This document shows, piece after piece, positions 31,901-41,944 of a DNA stretch of 64,000 nt. The notes below the pieces were generated by a model. The model saw only the letters and a program-made list of their open reading frames with translations. It did not search any database and was not told the origin of the DNA. This stretch comes from Mya arenaria (taxonomy: Eukaryota; Mollusca; Bivalvia; Myida; Myidae). The translations under genes and the position numbers were made by a program. The first letter of the stretch is position 1, and the number at the start of each line of letters is the position of its first letter. Location: assembly GCF_026914265.1 (NCBI RefSeq), contig NC_069136.1:37237862-37301861 (forward strand), in the 5' to 3' direction.

Positions 31901-34696
31901 TAGACACATGGGTAAAACTCCTTCTTCAATGAAAGCTGCAGAACTGCCACAAATCCATTCTTGTCATTCACAAACTTGGCTCCTACAATTGAGGTAAACT
32001 GAACAATGGTAGCTTTTGTTTTTATGTTTTCTTTAACCACGACCCCCCCCCCCCCTTTGGGTCCAGAATACCGGTGACTTTGACTCTCGGTCCAGCAAAT
32101 CCCGGGTTTAACCCCAGCCCTGTGGGGACAAACTGCTAACCCTAACCCCGGTAAGGACCATTTCTTGGGGGGGGGGGCTGGTTACAATTGACTGATGCAT
32201 TAATAATATTATTTTGGTATTGGATGGTTCAAATCAATCAAGAAACATTTGATTCAATAATTAATTTGGAATGGAATATGCAGTACCATATCTTGTGATA
32301 TGATTGGCGCATGGAATTTAATTGGTATTAAATAAAAAAAAACATTTTTCCTTTTCTTTTCACATAATACACTGTTTAAAAAGTGGTCGTGTGGAGTTCT
32401 TGTTTGTCCATATACATAAAAAAATTATTCAGTTTAGCTTGACTGATATGTGGGATGTTTAAACAGGAAAAGCGAAAAGAAAGAAGGTCTTTGACTAGAA
32501 ACTTAAGAAAAACATTTTGTATACACCAATCACTTTAACAAGTACTTTGAGCTAACAGGGACCTTTAGATGAAATGGCTGAGAAACAAGGCAATATATGA
32601 CATTTTTACTTCTAGCAATATATTGGCCTACATGTATCTGTACCTTGTGTGGGTAAGAACCACCAGCCCAGCTCAATAGGTTAGAGAACTGTGCTAATGT
32701 TCCTGCCGCCATGGGTTTGAGTCCAAAAGAAGGCTATTATTCAAACAAACAATATTTCCTCCAAATTGTTTTCCTTACTTGTGTCAATAAAAGGTAAAAA
32801 TGCCAGAATCAGCTTATAGGTTAATTGGGGCCAAGGAGTGTAAAATGTGTGAGCAAGAACAAGCTACAAAATAAATGGCGGAGTGGAATAAACAGTGTGT
32901 GGGTAATGGTAAATAGACATGTTATCACTTCTTTATGCAAACATTATGCTGTGAACAAGTTTGTCATGTCAAGATTTTTTTTATAAAATTCACTGCAATT
33001 TGTATAAATCAACATAATTTGCAAATATGAAATTGGACAAAAAATAAGAATATTTTGGGAAAAATAAAATTTATGGTCCAGTGAAACAGCCTTGAGAAGC
33101 CTTTGCACAAAATTAATCACTGGAATGCCATGCTAGTGCAATCATGGGTTAAAGCCACACACAGGATGCACTCTTTCTCGCAGGACTACTTATACACTGA
33201 TATATCAAAAGTAAAATGCAAGAATCTCTGGATCAGCCTAAAAGGTTATTGGTGGAAGGCATGAAGCGTGTGTATATGCGTGTGTGTGTGCATGTGTAAA
33301 AACCAGCTGCCCAGCTAGCCAATTGGTTAGAGGGCTGTGCTCAGAAAAGAAAGAACCGAGTGCCAGAATCACCCTTAAATGTAAATATGGGGAAAATTAG
33401 AGAGTGTTTGGATACGAAATCCTACATGTCCGGAAAGCTCAGTTGGTTCGAGCAGTTCTGGGTTGAAAGCCAACACTGCATGGACCCACTTTTCCTCACA
33501 GAATACCCTTGAGATAATAGTGCTACGCTAATTTACCAGTCAATATTGTAACCATGGCCCCCAGGGTCAGGGGAATAGCCGGGACTTTGACTTTCGGTCC
33601 AGCCAACCCCGGGTAAAATCCCTGCCCTGCGGGAACAAACTGCTGGTTTAACCCCGGCCAAATGCCCCCGCACCTCAGAGACTCTACATAAAGCCCAATC
33701 TTTGCTTAATTTGGCGCTATGACAAAAACACCACAGTCACCCGGCCCTGCGGGGCCACCTGGAAAGTAGAAACATGGCCCTTTTCACCGGCTATCCCTTG
33801 TATTCCCCCGGACCTGGGGGGGGGGGGGGAGGGGTTACAATTTACTGGTGCATAACATAGTGTTTACAGTAATAACCATCAAATATATCAGGGCAAATTG
33901 GATACTATAAGGAATAAGGTCTTCGGGTTGATGAAATATGTCGTCTGCAAAACTGAAGGAGACTATAAGTTGTATATTGTGGCAGATTATTTGGGTCATA
34001 ATACATTCACTAACATCTTTATGCAATATTGAAGCAAAATAGTTCGCCATAATCATTTAAAAAACCTCCATTTGCCTTTAAAAATGTGTGTACCTGATAC
34101 TGGGAGGCATCGAATAGTGGACCAATTTTGAATCGCTGCTTGGATACGATGTACGTTGGAATCACCTGCCACAAGCGCACTACCAAGACATCCACTTGAA
34201 TCTGCAATGGAAGAAAACACACGCTCCTCGACCTGGATGTGCATCTCGACAGAAAAGAAAATATAGACAAATACTGCTGTTTTTTTTTTTAAATAAAGTC
34301 GCGAAATCAAATGACGATTCACAATACAAGCGAAAACGCGATAAATAATTCTAGGACTTAATTCAGTCACAATTATATTCAAAAAAAGGCGCGAGTAGTA
34401 TTTTGATTTAAAGTTTGGTCAGCGATGATATCTAAGCAAGCTTAAATCTCAGTTTCAATCTCAAGAAATTCGAATCGAATCTCTCTCGTGAGCTTTCCGT
34501 GACAGAAAGCATCAGTTTCCGGGTCATTTCTCCAGAAGTGTGCGTAGATCGTAACCTTTGCAATACGTCATGTGCTTTTTTAAGCATTTTCCATATAAGG
34601 TAATCCTCTACTTCCGATACCAAAAAACTTACAACAGGCCTCTCGTAGGGATGATATTTCAAGCTCCTCTTTGAAATTCATGCGCAAAGCTTGCAT
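21864..34696 (-). CDS. SGNH-hydrolase / 2A / SWIM / KDZ-transposase split polyprotein gene
   Basis: Gene model rebuilt by eye, in minus-strand order: 34696-34633, 34201-34094, 31982-31850, 31534-31324, 31013-30895, 30535-30436, [optional 29812-29745], 29378-29278, 29177-29087, 28891-28811, 28431-28300, 27255-27159, 26990-26908, 26589-26413, 26193-26092, 25982-21864. All introns are GT-AG. Without the optional cassette every junction keeps phase, giving about 1905 codons with no internal stop. Domain order: SGNH/GDSL-like fold, basic stretch, C2H2 finger, 2A motif, two C2H2 fingers, two SWIM-like clusters, KDZ-type DDE core. The likely products are an SGNH/zinc-finger protein of about 439 aa and a transposase-like protein of about 1466 aa, separated co-translationally. 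KDZ enzymes are cut-and-paste DNA transposases. The exon-rich structure and absence of visible terminal repeats leave open whether this is mobile or domesticated. The weakest junctions are the start of the 27255 exon and its GTTTAA donor. Confidence 0.7.
26092..26589 (-). CDS. exons 14-15: two C2H2 fingers after the 2A break
   Basis: Exon 26589-26413 (59 codons) starts right after the 2A proline. It encodes YHCEWNNCGF...MGQHLRQH (C-x4-C-x12-H-x3-H) and then EECKWAQCNGF...LHIIHDH (C-x4-C-x13-H-x4-H), two classical fingers likely to read DNA such as element ends. Its acceptor is 'tttttgtccccaag' and its donor GTATGG. Exon 26193-26092 (34 codons, DRITFPSLNDWLEYLPEKRI...) has acceptor 'tttttatttag' and donor GTAAGA. 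It has a WLEYLP segment and no recognised domain. Both join in phase 0. Confidence 0.7.
26908..26949 (-). promoter_or_regulatory. 2A-type ribosome-skipping peptide, DVEQNPGP
   Basis: The coding sequence ends LLLSNDVEQNPGP, a full match to the 2A consensus D-(V/I)-E-x-N-P-G-P, preceded by a leucine-rich SKLKLLL stretch of the expected kind. In known 2A peptides the ribosome fails to join Gly to the following Pro and then continues, making two proteins from one frame. The last Pro codon (CCT) is the final codon of the exon, directly followed by donor GTGAGT. The next exon resumes in phase 0 with TYHCEWNNC. Skipping is inferred from the motif; the motif itself is certain. Confidence 0.85.
26908..29378 (-). 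CDS. middle module (exons 8-13): basic region, C2H2 finger, 2A
   Basis: Six exons (29378-29278, 29177-29087, 28891-28811, 28431-28300, 27255-27159, 26990-26908) add 195 codons. The first is strongly basic (NKHRRARRRKF), a likely nuclear-targeting or nucleic-acid-binding stretch. The 28431 exon encodes a clear C2H2 finger, FDCPLCPVKCSREDF then DHFCRRH, spaced C-x2-C-x12-H-x4-H. The next exon is Ser/Thr/Pro-rich (STKSSRSQPNSKSTISTSS), a probable linker. The last ends in SKLKLLLSNDVEQNPGP. Donors are good (GTAAAT, GTAAGT, GTAAGA, GTATGT, GTGAGT), except GTTTAA at 27158. The acceptor before 27255 has a weak pyrimidine tract; an alternative AG three codons on would keep phase. Confidence 0.65.
29745..29812 (-). 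other. 68-nt cassette exon, frame-breaking (possible poison exon)
   Basis: It is bracketed by acceptor 'tattcttactgccag' and a weak donor (GTCTCT). Both neighbours are phase 0 at the junction, so skipping it keeps the frame. Including 68 nt from phase 0 gives 13 codons (QLKFQMLPQCSIM) and then a stop. Another frame is open throughout (AEVPDVTSVQHNVKLPRRNV) and runs in phase into the next exon, but would need a phase-1 donor upstream, for which only a weak site (GTGACC within exon 6) exists. It may be a regulatory cassette, an in-frame alternative exon, or a chance match. Confidence 0.35.
30436..34696 (-). CDS. 5' module (exons 1-6): SGNH/GDSL-esterase-like domain
   Basis: Six exons joining to 245 codons in unbroken phase. 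Start chosen at ATG 34696 (MQALRMNFKEEL), because its exon ends on a perfect GTAAGT donor; an alternative start at 34242 (MHIQVEERVFSS) reads straight into exon 2. SGNH blocks: block I ALVAGDSNVHR (GDS at residues 34-36, nucleophile Ser36); block III-like YIHLGSND (residues 86-92); then a TEIVLCSILPRK strand typical of this fold; and QDVHWNED (residues 188-195), which could supply the catalytic His. SGNH domains of this kind occur in ORF1 of CR1-like LINEs and in other mobile elements (known family biology). Here the domain is fused upstream of a DNA-transposase gene. The substrate is unknown. Introns hold GCACCAGTC-family MITEs and SINE fragments. Confidence 0.65.
32035..32199. mobile_element. 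GCACCAGTC-family MITE, left-truncated copy D (intron 2)
   Basis: It starts within the terminal repeat ('aaccacgaccccccc') and ends 'ggttacaattgactgatgca'. It holds a 14-C run and a facing G run. It is inserted in the intron between exons 2 and 3 of the SGNH/KDZ gene, close to the exon 3 acceptor at 31983. Confidence 0.7.
32200..33531. other. intron 2 sequence with SINE-head fragments
   Basis: tRNA-like Pol III motifs occur at about 32655-32720 ('cagctcaataggttagagaa' with 'catgggtttgagtcc'), 33300-33345 ('ccaattggttagagggctg') and 33430-33475 ('agctcagttggttcgagcag'). These look like short SINE-head remnants. The rest is AT-rich with no exon signals. Confidence 0.45.
33532..33852. mobile_element. 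GCACCAGTC-family MITE, copy E (intron 2)
   Basis: The left end is 'taccagtcaatattgtaacc' and the right end 'gttacaatttactggtgca'. The core shares 'cccggccaaatgcccccgca' with copy F and, inverted, with copy A. Near full length, about 320 bp. Confidence 0.8.
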
Positions 34697-34790
34697 GTCC
34701 GTCTGTATGTAACGAGTTTAAGGTGATTTGTTCGTAGTCATTAAACTTTTGCATCGTTTTCATTATGCACCAGTTATTATTTTAGACTAA

Positions 34791-35110
34791 TTCATCAGTC
34801 AATTGAAACCACGACCCCTCCCCCCCCCCCGGTCCGGGGATTAGCGAGGACCCTGACCATAGGTCCAGCCAACCCCGGCTAAAATCCCGTCCTGCGGGGA
34901 TGAACAGATGGTTAAATCTCGCCAAATGCCCCTGCATCCCAGGGGCCCTAGGTTAGGCCCATTCCCCGCTATATTTAAAGCGAAGACATAACCATCCCAT
35001 TCACCTGGCACTACAGGGCCACCTGAAAGTTAAAAACATAGTCCATTTCCCCGGCTTTCCCCGGTATACCCCCGGACCTTGGGGGCCGTGGTTACAATTG
35101 ACTGGTGCAT
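34791..35110. mobile_element. GCACCAGTC-family MITE, copy F
   Basis: The left end is 'ttcatcagtcaattgaaacc' and the right end 'ggttacaattgactggtgca'. The flanks outside the terminal repeat are also mirror images ('ttttagactaat' against 'attagtttaaaa'), so the inverted repeat may be longer than in the other copies, or this copy may have inserted into another palindrome; a 'tgcaccagtt' fragment lies just outside at about 34766. It sits about 100 bp upstream of the start codon of the SGNH/KDZ gene and could affect its promoter. Confidence 0.8.
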
Positions 35111-36330
35111 TAGTTTAAAATAATAAACATGTTTTACGGTATTTTGTCCAATAAAATGTATATTTATATTTATCATTCTACATTCAAGTTTCTACCACAA
35201 GAGTTGTTATATATTGAACAGATAGGGCTTCATCTTCAAGATGACAAAAAACAGCACCAACAATAAAGGGCCAGGACTGAGCACAGGTGTTTCTCTCAAA
35301 AAAATATTCTTATTATATATATTTTAATATATATAGTAAGAATATTTTTTTTCGAGAGAAACCCCTGTGGGACTGAGGCGTTCCAAGAAATGAGAATTCT
35401 TCAGCCCACAAATATCAGTGCTGCCCCGCTGCCCAAAACCAGGTTTTTCTTTCTTAGTTTCCTGTTAACTTTATGGTTTCCGAACCATAGCCAGCATTCA
35501 TATTGAACATGAAATCCAAAACCTTCTGCATATTGTGTTGTTATGTAACACAACTAAAGCTAGGCAAATATTTTGCTAAGTTTTAACTGCAACTTTAAAT
35601 AGCATTGCTTTTGGTATTAACATTCAACCTTTAATTAAACAAAAACATATGGATGTTTCGATGCATTTCAATAAATAATTGAATGTATTTACAATTATTT
35701 ACAATTGCATATCATGTTTAAAATAAATTAACTCTAGAAGCTTACATTATTTCACTAAATAATATTTTTTTAGACATCATTTTTATATTTATTTCGCACA
35801 AAGAACATGACCTATAAACAAGCCTTCCTAAAAATTAATAACATTTTTTTCACTTTTTCTAACAAAATTGCTTAACTCAATGGCTGAATAAATTAATAAA
35901 ATCATTACAAATCATTGTATATAAATACTTAATATTAATTATTATTCTGCAATTCATGCATCAATCTTTGATTTGTATAACCTGATTCAGAATTGACATC
36001 AAATTGCAAATTACCTGTCAATTCACATTTTGAATAAAGCTTATGAAATCAACCTTGAAACCTAACAACTTCACCTCAGTTTAATGTTTAGAGTTATTTT
36101 GTTTCTTATGTTTCATGTTATCAGGTCTTCAGTGCTACATTCACTTATCGTGATATCATAACAAATTCCTTTCATATCTTTTTAGAGTGTGGCAACAAGT
36201 AAATGGACCTTGACAAATGTCCTCTATGTTAGAGCCAGTCCCTTACACAAGTGGCCTACTATTGCACAGCTGAGGTTGTTATCAAACGCAGCAGTAGGTA
36301 TGAAATGCGGAAACTGTTCCAACTTGATAT
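35111..36330. other. AT-rich intergenic DNA
   Basis: It holds the small palindromic element at 35282-35369 and otherwise no supported gene. Confidence 0.5.
35282..35369. mobile_element. 88-bp palindromic hAT-like MITE with 8-bp target duplication
   Basis: The whole element is nearly a perfect inverted repeat: the left arm CACAGGTGTTTCTCTC then A-rich 'aaatattctta'; the right arm 'taagaatatt' then CGAGAGAAACCCCTGTG. It is flanked on both sides by ggactgag (35274-35281 and 35370-35377). An 8-bp target duplication with a CAGGGG-type end fits hAT elements; Zisupton elements of the KDZ group also make 8-bp duplications. It is recently inserted, since the duplication is exact. Confidence 0.7.
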
Positions 36331-36337
36331 TCAACAG

Positions 36338-36495
36338 TTGAGTTACTCCTCATCACAATTCCTGAACTGAAAACAATCGGTGACGATCCTTCACTTGACT
36401 TCTACCTCACAGAGCTCCTCCCTATAAACGCTAGAGGAAAGTTTGAAAATGGAAAACTTGTCATTGCAAGCGTGAAAAGACCAATTGATTCTTAA
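36338..36495 (+). CDS. candidate terminal exon or gene fragment, unknown
   Basis: After a possible acceptor (ttgatattcaacag) the frame is open for 51 codons to a TAA: ELLLITIPELKTIGDDPSLD then FYLTELLPINARGKFENGKL and VIASVKRPIDS. The composition is protein-like and more GC-rich than its flanks. No homologous family is recognised and no upstream exon was found. It may be a decayed fragment. Confidence 0.25.
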
Positions 36496-36949
36496 CGAAA
36501 CAACCTGCCTCAATGCTTTAGCTGACACTACATCAAATCAACACAAGGCAATTTGTTTTTCTCGCAACCTGACCGGTATGTTGAATCTCATCAAAATTGT
36601 ACACAACCACTGGTCAAGAGTGGGAATATAGAAATACAAGTTGTTTGATCAGTTACCTAAAATATTCTTGAATATTTGAACATATAATAAAAGGGTATTT
36701 GATAAAGCTATTCATATTGTGTGTAGTGTAGGTAAGATCAATGTCAAGGTTATTTTGGCTAAAAAGAGAGAAGGAAAATGACTCTTGATTCATAACATCG
36801 ATGAAATAGCAAGCCGTAAGTATTTTCGATAAAGTGATACATATATTTTGTGGTGATGTCATAACATTGTTTTACTGTTTTTGAAGAGAAAACACATGTT
36901 ATAAATATATTATCACATTTGTGTTTTTTGAGCTCAACTACATTATTTG

Positions 36950-38640
36950 AAGAAAGAGGTGGGCTATACTATTCGCCCTGGCGTCGGCGTCCGGTTAAAG
37001 TTTTAGGGCAAGTTGGAATTTTCACTTGTAAGTCCAATACCCTTCATTCAATTGACTTAATACGTCACACAATTGTTCAGGGCAATCATATAATGGGAAT
37101 AGATAACTCCTTTATACAAGTTATGGCCCCTGATTGACTATCAAACTTAGGTTAAAGTTTTAGGGCAGGTTGGGATATTTATTAATAACTTCTATACCAT
37201 TTGTTCATTTAACTTAATACTTCACACATTTGTTTAGGACCATCACACAATGAGGTTACATAACTCTGTATTATCTTAAATACAAGTTATAGCCCCTGAT
37301 TGACTTAGGTTAAAGGTTTAGGGCAGGTTAAAGTTTTAGAACAAGTTGGGATTTTCACTTATAAGTCCAATCCCCTTCATTCAATTACTACATTAATACT
37401 TTACACAATTGTTCATACCCTTCATTCAATTGACTTAATACTTTACACAATTGTTCAGTTCCATCACATAATGAGGTAAGATAACTCCATATCATATTTT
37501 ATACAAATAATGGCCCCTGTTTGACTATGGAACTTAGGTTGAAATTTAAGGGGAGGTTGGGATATTTATTGATAACTTCTATACCCTTCATGGAATTGAC
37601 TTAATACTTCACACAATTGTTCAGGACCATCACACAATGAGGTTACATAACTCCATATTATCCTTAATACAAGTTATGGCCCCTGATTGACTTGGGTTAA
37701 CGTTTCAGGGCAAGTTGGGATTTTAATAAAAAAAAATCTATACCTTCATTCCATGCACTTAATACTTCGCAGAATTATTGAAAACCAACTTACAACAAGG
37801 AACATAACTTTATGTTAGCCCTAAATACAAATCATTGACCTTGAATGTGTTTTTTCTTTTTAACTCTTCTTTTAACTTCTTTTGAAAGGCACATTCTTAT
37901 ATTCCTAACCATATTTTCATAAAGGAAAAATAAGTTATTTGAATGACCTGTGTTATTGTTCGGGCGGGCTGGTGATAGGGCAGCGTGTCAAAGCCACCTT
38001 ATGTATCGAATAATTTAGCTAGGTTTGACATAAAGAGACCACACTTGGTATATGCAAAGAGTTCAAGGAGACCTTTTTGGGGGAATGCGTTTGAGGCCCC
38101 TATGATCAAGGTCAAGGTTGCTATTAATGAAAAAGGGTTGGTTTTGAATAACTTAAGTAAGGTTCTTCATACTGGTACCAAATTTGATATATAGGAAGAG
38201 TTTATAGAGACCTTTCCTGAGATTGTGTTTTTGCCCCGAGAGTTATGGTCAAGGTCAAAATAGAAATATGGTAAGTACTGAATAACTCACGTAAGGGTTG
38301 ACATGGTAACTTGGTTTATAGGACAAGTTTATGCAGAGCTTTAATGGATGCTTTTTAGCCCCCTAGGGTCGAGGTCACTGTTACTAAAAATAGATTACTG
38401 TTTCAGTTAAGGCTAACAGTTAAGGCTGACATACTGTGACCAAACTTGATATATGTAGGAAAAGTTTATAGCGCGGACACGAGTATGAGGACAACATTTG
38501 TACCAAGTAATATGGTAATCCATCAATGCATAAGTAAGTTATAGCACGGACACGAACTGTTACAGCCAGACGGACAGACAGACTGACGAAGTGTTTCTAT
38601 CATCCACCAATAATCCCCTCCCCACTCTGTGGCGTGGGAT
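36950..38640. repeat. composite dispersed repeat, copy 2, with ~170-bp tandem units
   Basis: It begins 'gtgggctatactattcgccc' and 'ggcgtccggttaaagtttta', as in copy 1 at 13.4 kb. The segment 'aagttgggattttcactta... cccttcattcaattgactta... cacaattgttcaggaccatc... aagttatggcccctgattga' repeats about five times to 37840. It is followed by 'aggtttgacataaagagacc' modules and a 'cacggacacgaactgttaca' tail. The open frames in it are short and shared with other repeat copies, so they are not called as genes. Confidence 0.7.
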
Positions 38641-39143
38641 TTGAGATTTGATATTTATAAAATAATGTACTTCCATTTTTGCCATTGTTGTTTTTTACCA
38701 TTATTTCAATATGTTCAGTTACAGTTGTGCCAATATTTTACAGTCACCATATATGACTTTACGGAATCGTTACATTATTAAATAACCTCATCATAATGAT
38801 TACTTATCTTCCTATTGTTTTAATGTTCTGCACTTTCAATAATTATTTTCAAAACATGTTCCTAAAATCAGAGGCATTTGACAGTATTATAGGACTTCTC
38901 ACTCAAGGTTTTGTCTATCTGAACACTGATGTTGACATTATGCTCTGTACATATCACTACGCTTTTGCTAAGTTTCATTCCAATTAATGTTTAAATTAAT
39001 TTCTTATATGTACATATATTTAACAATGTTCTGTTTTTCAACATCTTACTTAAACAGTTACAAAATGTTAATTTACAAGAAATACTTGTATTTATATAAC
39101 TATGTCATTTTGCCATGTCACCCTTCTTTACTTCCTATTTTGC
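38641..39143. other. AT-rich spacer
   Basis: No gene or repeat recognised. Confidence 0.5.
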
Positions 39144-39506
39144 TTAAAGCTGCACTCTCACAGATTTACCATTTTTACAACTTTTTTATTATTGTTTGTC
39201 TTGGAAAGCGCAAATTTTGTGTGAATATCTGCAAACAAATGATTTAAGATTACTGACAAAAGATCAAAACACAGATTTTATATTTCCATTTGAAAATTAA
39301 TGTCTTATGGCTTAAGCTGTTACTAACAGTTTAAGAAAATTGCATAAAACAACAATTTTTGAACTTAAGTGTAAAAATCTGCAATCTTTTTTTGTCAGCA
39401 GTCTTATATAACTGGTTTAAATGGATTTTCGCAAAATATGGCTCGTTCCAAGTCAAAAAATGAAACAAGTGGTCAAAATGTTTAATCTGTGAGAGTGCAG
39501 CTTTAA
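39144..39506. mobile_element. TTAAAGCTGCACTCTC-family MITE, copy 2
   Basis: Terminal inverted repeats TTAAAGCTGCACTCTCACAG and ...CTGTGAGAGTGCAGCTTTAA. The interior matches copy 1 at 6509 ('acaaaagatcaaaacacaga' against 'acaaaagatcagatagcaga'). Confidence 0.85.
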
Positions 39507-41762
39507 CTTTGATGAATATATTAATCAATGTCTCTTTTATAAGCACTGACTCTCCATTTACAAACATTAGAATTCATAATGCTTAAAAATGAATGCCTGT
39601 TTCAACTTCTCAACTTACCCTGCTATTTTTGACATGACCCTTAACCATTCCATTGTGTGTTGTTGTTTTTCATTTTCGTGATTTATGGGTTTTCAAACTT
39701 TAAAAAATAATGGCTATCAACCATATCAGCAATGCTTATACTGATAATAGAAAACTCCAGGCATATCATTTATAGTTTTGGGTCTGACAACTTCCAACTT
39801 TTAAGTTAGTAAATCATTTAACAAATATACCTATTTTCAACCCAATTCATTCCAAAATAACAACTGAAACTGAGTCTTTTTAAGCCCCCCCCCCCCATGT
39901 AAAAGATATTTATCACCCTATAAATAGTTTCATTCAAATACTGTGCATTTGCTTACTAGGTACATATTATTAGGTTTTCATGTATTTTCATTAATATTAT
40001 TTTCTTTCATGCCTGTTCTATTGCATTGCTTATGTCTTCTTGTATTGACATTCAACAATGTGAATACTTCAGTGAAATAGTGGCAACATGTATTTTAGTA
40101 TTGTTTTAATTTGTCTGTGTGCATTCTAATTCCAAGTATTGGTCATAATGTATATGTCGCACTTACGCCAAATTATAACAAATATTCTTTCTATTGTTTA
40201 TTACATTTTAGTACAACTCTACCATTCCTAGCAAACATTTTAACTCACTATATTTTTGTTATCATGCTTGTTACTCTTTGTTGCATACAAATTGTATACG
40301 AGTATAAATGTCATATTGCTCAGCTATCATATCAGCCACTCCAAAAGAAAACCACCACTGTGGCCATGTTGTATTTTATAAATGTGTGTTTTTTGAATAC
40401 ATGAATAAAGTTATTTGATACAATTATGGATTCTGTCATAGTTATACCATCAGTTGTACAATTGTTATTGTGTTGCGTTTTTTTTTTCATTTCAAAACAA
40501 CAGCCCAATTCTGTCATCTTTTAAGTAGCTTCATTTCACTGACATCTACATTCAATGTAAGCCCTTACTTTATTTACTTCGTTCTGACCCTACATATAGA
40601 CTTACATAACCAATAGTTGGCCCGCGCTAACATCCAATTGCTGCATCTTGCAGCAACTTTTGTGCAGTAAGCTATCAGATTTCGTTACAATCGAGCTAAT
40701 AGAAATAACTATAAACTAAACTTAACTTAAGCTTGTCTATCTACTTTTTACCTCAAAGAAAGCCGACCACCTACGTAAATGATTGAGCGTTTTTTTACGT
40801 ACTGTTTTGGAACTTCCTATTAATAGATGGGCTCATCATACACTCACAAAGGACTTTACATAGGTTTCACATCAACAGGCCAACTGAATCGAAGCCATAA
40901 ATAACGCTCTTTTAAGTGCTGAAATCGCTTTTGATGCGGTAACTCTTGATCTCCATTCAAAGATCCTGTTTGATGCATGAGCACTGTAGCTGAGTTTAAT
41001 TGCGAATAGTACACAGTACATAATTGTATATTTGAGGCGTTGTGGCGCCATACTATTTTGTTATCATTTGAAAGGGTTTAAATTGGAATAAATATGCAAA
41101 AAAAATACATGAACTAATAAATTTAAAAAAGATGCTTATTTGGCCTTGAACGATTAAAAACATGTCATTTCTCCTCCGGTTTCAATTAGAATAAGATGAA
41201 GAATATACAAAACTGTATTAACATACCGTATAATGTATTTTTGGACATTTATAAATTTATATTTATAAATTAGCATACAAATGCTTTTTATTTGATACCG
41301 AAATTACAGTTGGTCACCAAGCCCCAATTAAACATTTGTTAATGATAATTGAGAACTAGCATATTTATGGAGTAATAATATCCAAAATTGGAGCACAGAA
41401 ATGCCTCAAAATTTCTTTATCTTTAATAAATCTTTATTGTACCATCATTGGGAGTTATTGTGAAATGATACACACAAAAGAGTTATGTATAACGACAATG
41501 ACGAGGGGTGGATGTAATAACTGTTTAGTGTTATTCACAAGCTTACCGTGCAATAAGTAACATGCATTATTGCAATGTTCATATTTGCCCGCGTGTTAGT
41601 TATTGAACGGTACAGTACGACCGTTAACCTTCTAAAAATATGCAAAAATCAAACAAAGCAAAGAAGACACCCTACAATATGAAGCAGAGCCAGCAATGTG
41701 ACCTTTGCACGTACGTTCCGTCTCCATAATATATTTAACACTAAATAAAAAATGGTTGTCAG
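39507..41762. other. AT-rich intergenic DNA
   Basis: No supported gene. A C run (39886-39896) and a transcript-end-like AATAAA at about 40405 are present without an associated coding region. Confidence 0.45.
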
Positions 41763-41873
41763 CAATGCGGACAGCCTGATTGGATGGCGGGCCTCCTCAA
41801 GTACCCGGATGGAGTCTTCGTTACCATAGGCGTGTTCAGAGAGAGCGTTTACGGCTATGACATACGTATCGAG
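41763..41873 (+). CDS. candidate 111-nt exon, unknown gene
   Basis: A GC-richer block following acceptor 'aatggttgtcag' reads QCGQPDWMAGLLKYPDGVFV and then TIGVFRESVYGYDIRIE, 37 codons in phase 0, ending at a weak donor (GTTCGC). The minus strand is also open across the block (ANLDTYVIAVNALSEHAYGN...), so the strand is uncertain. The product is not recognised. Confidence 0.3.
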
Positions 41874-41944
41874 GTTCGCATCCTTTTCTCAATGAAATAC
41901 ATTACTTTACCAGTGAGAATTTAATTATAAGAGAGATTGAGGAA

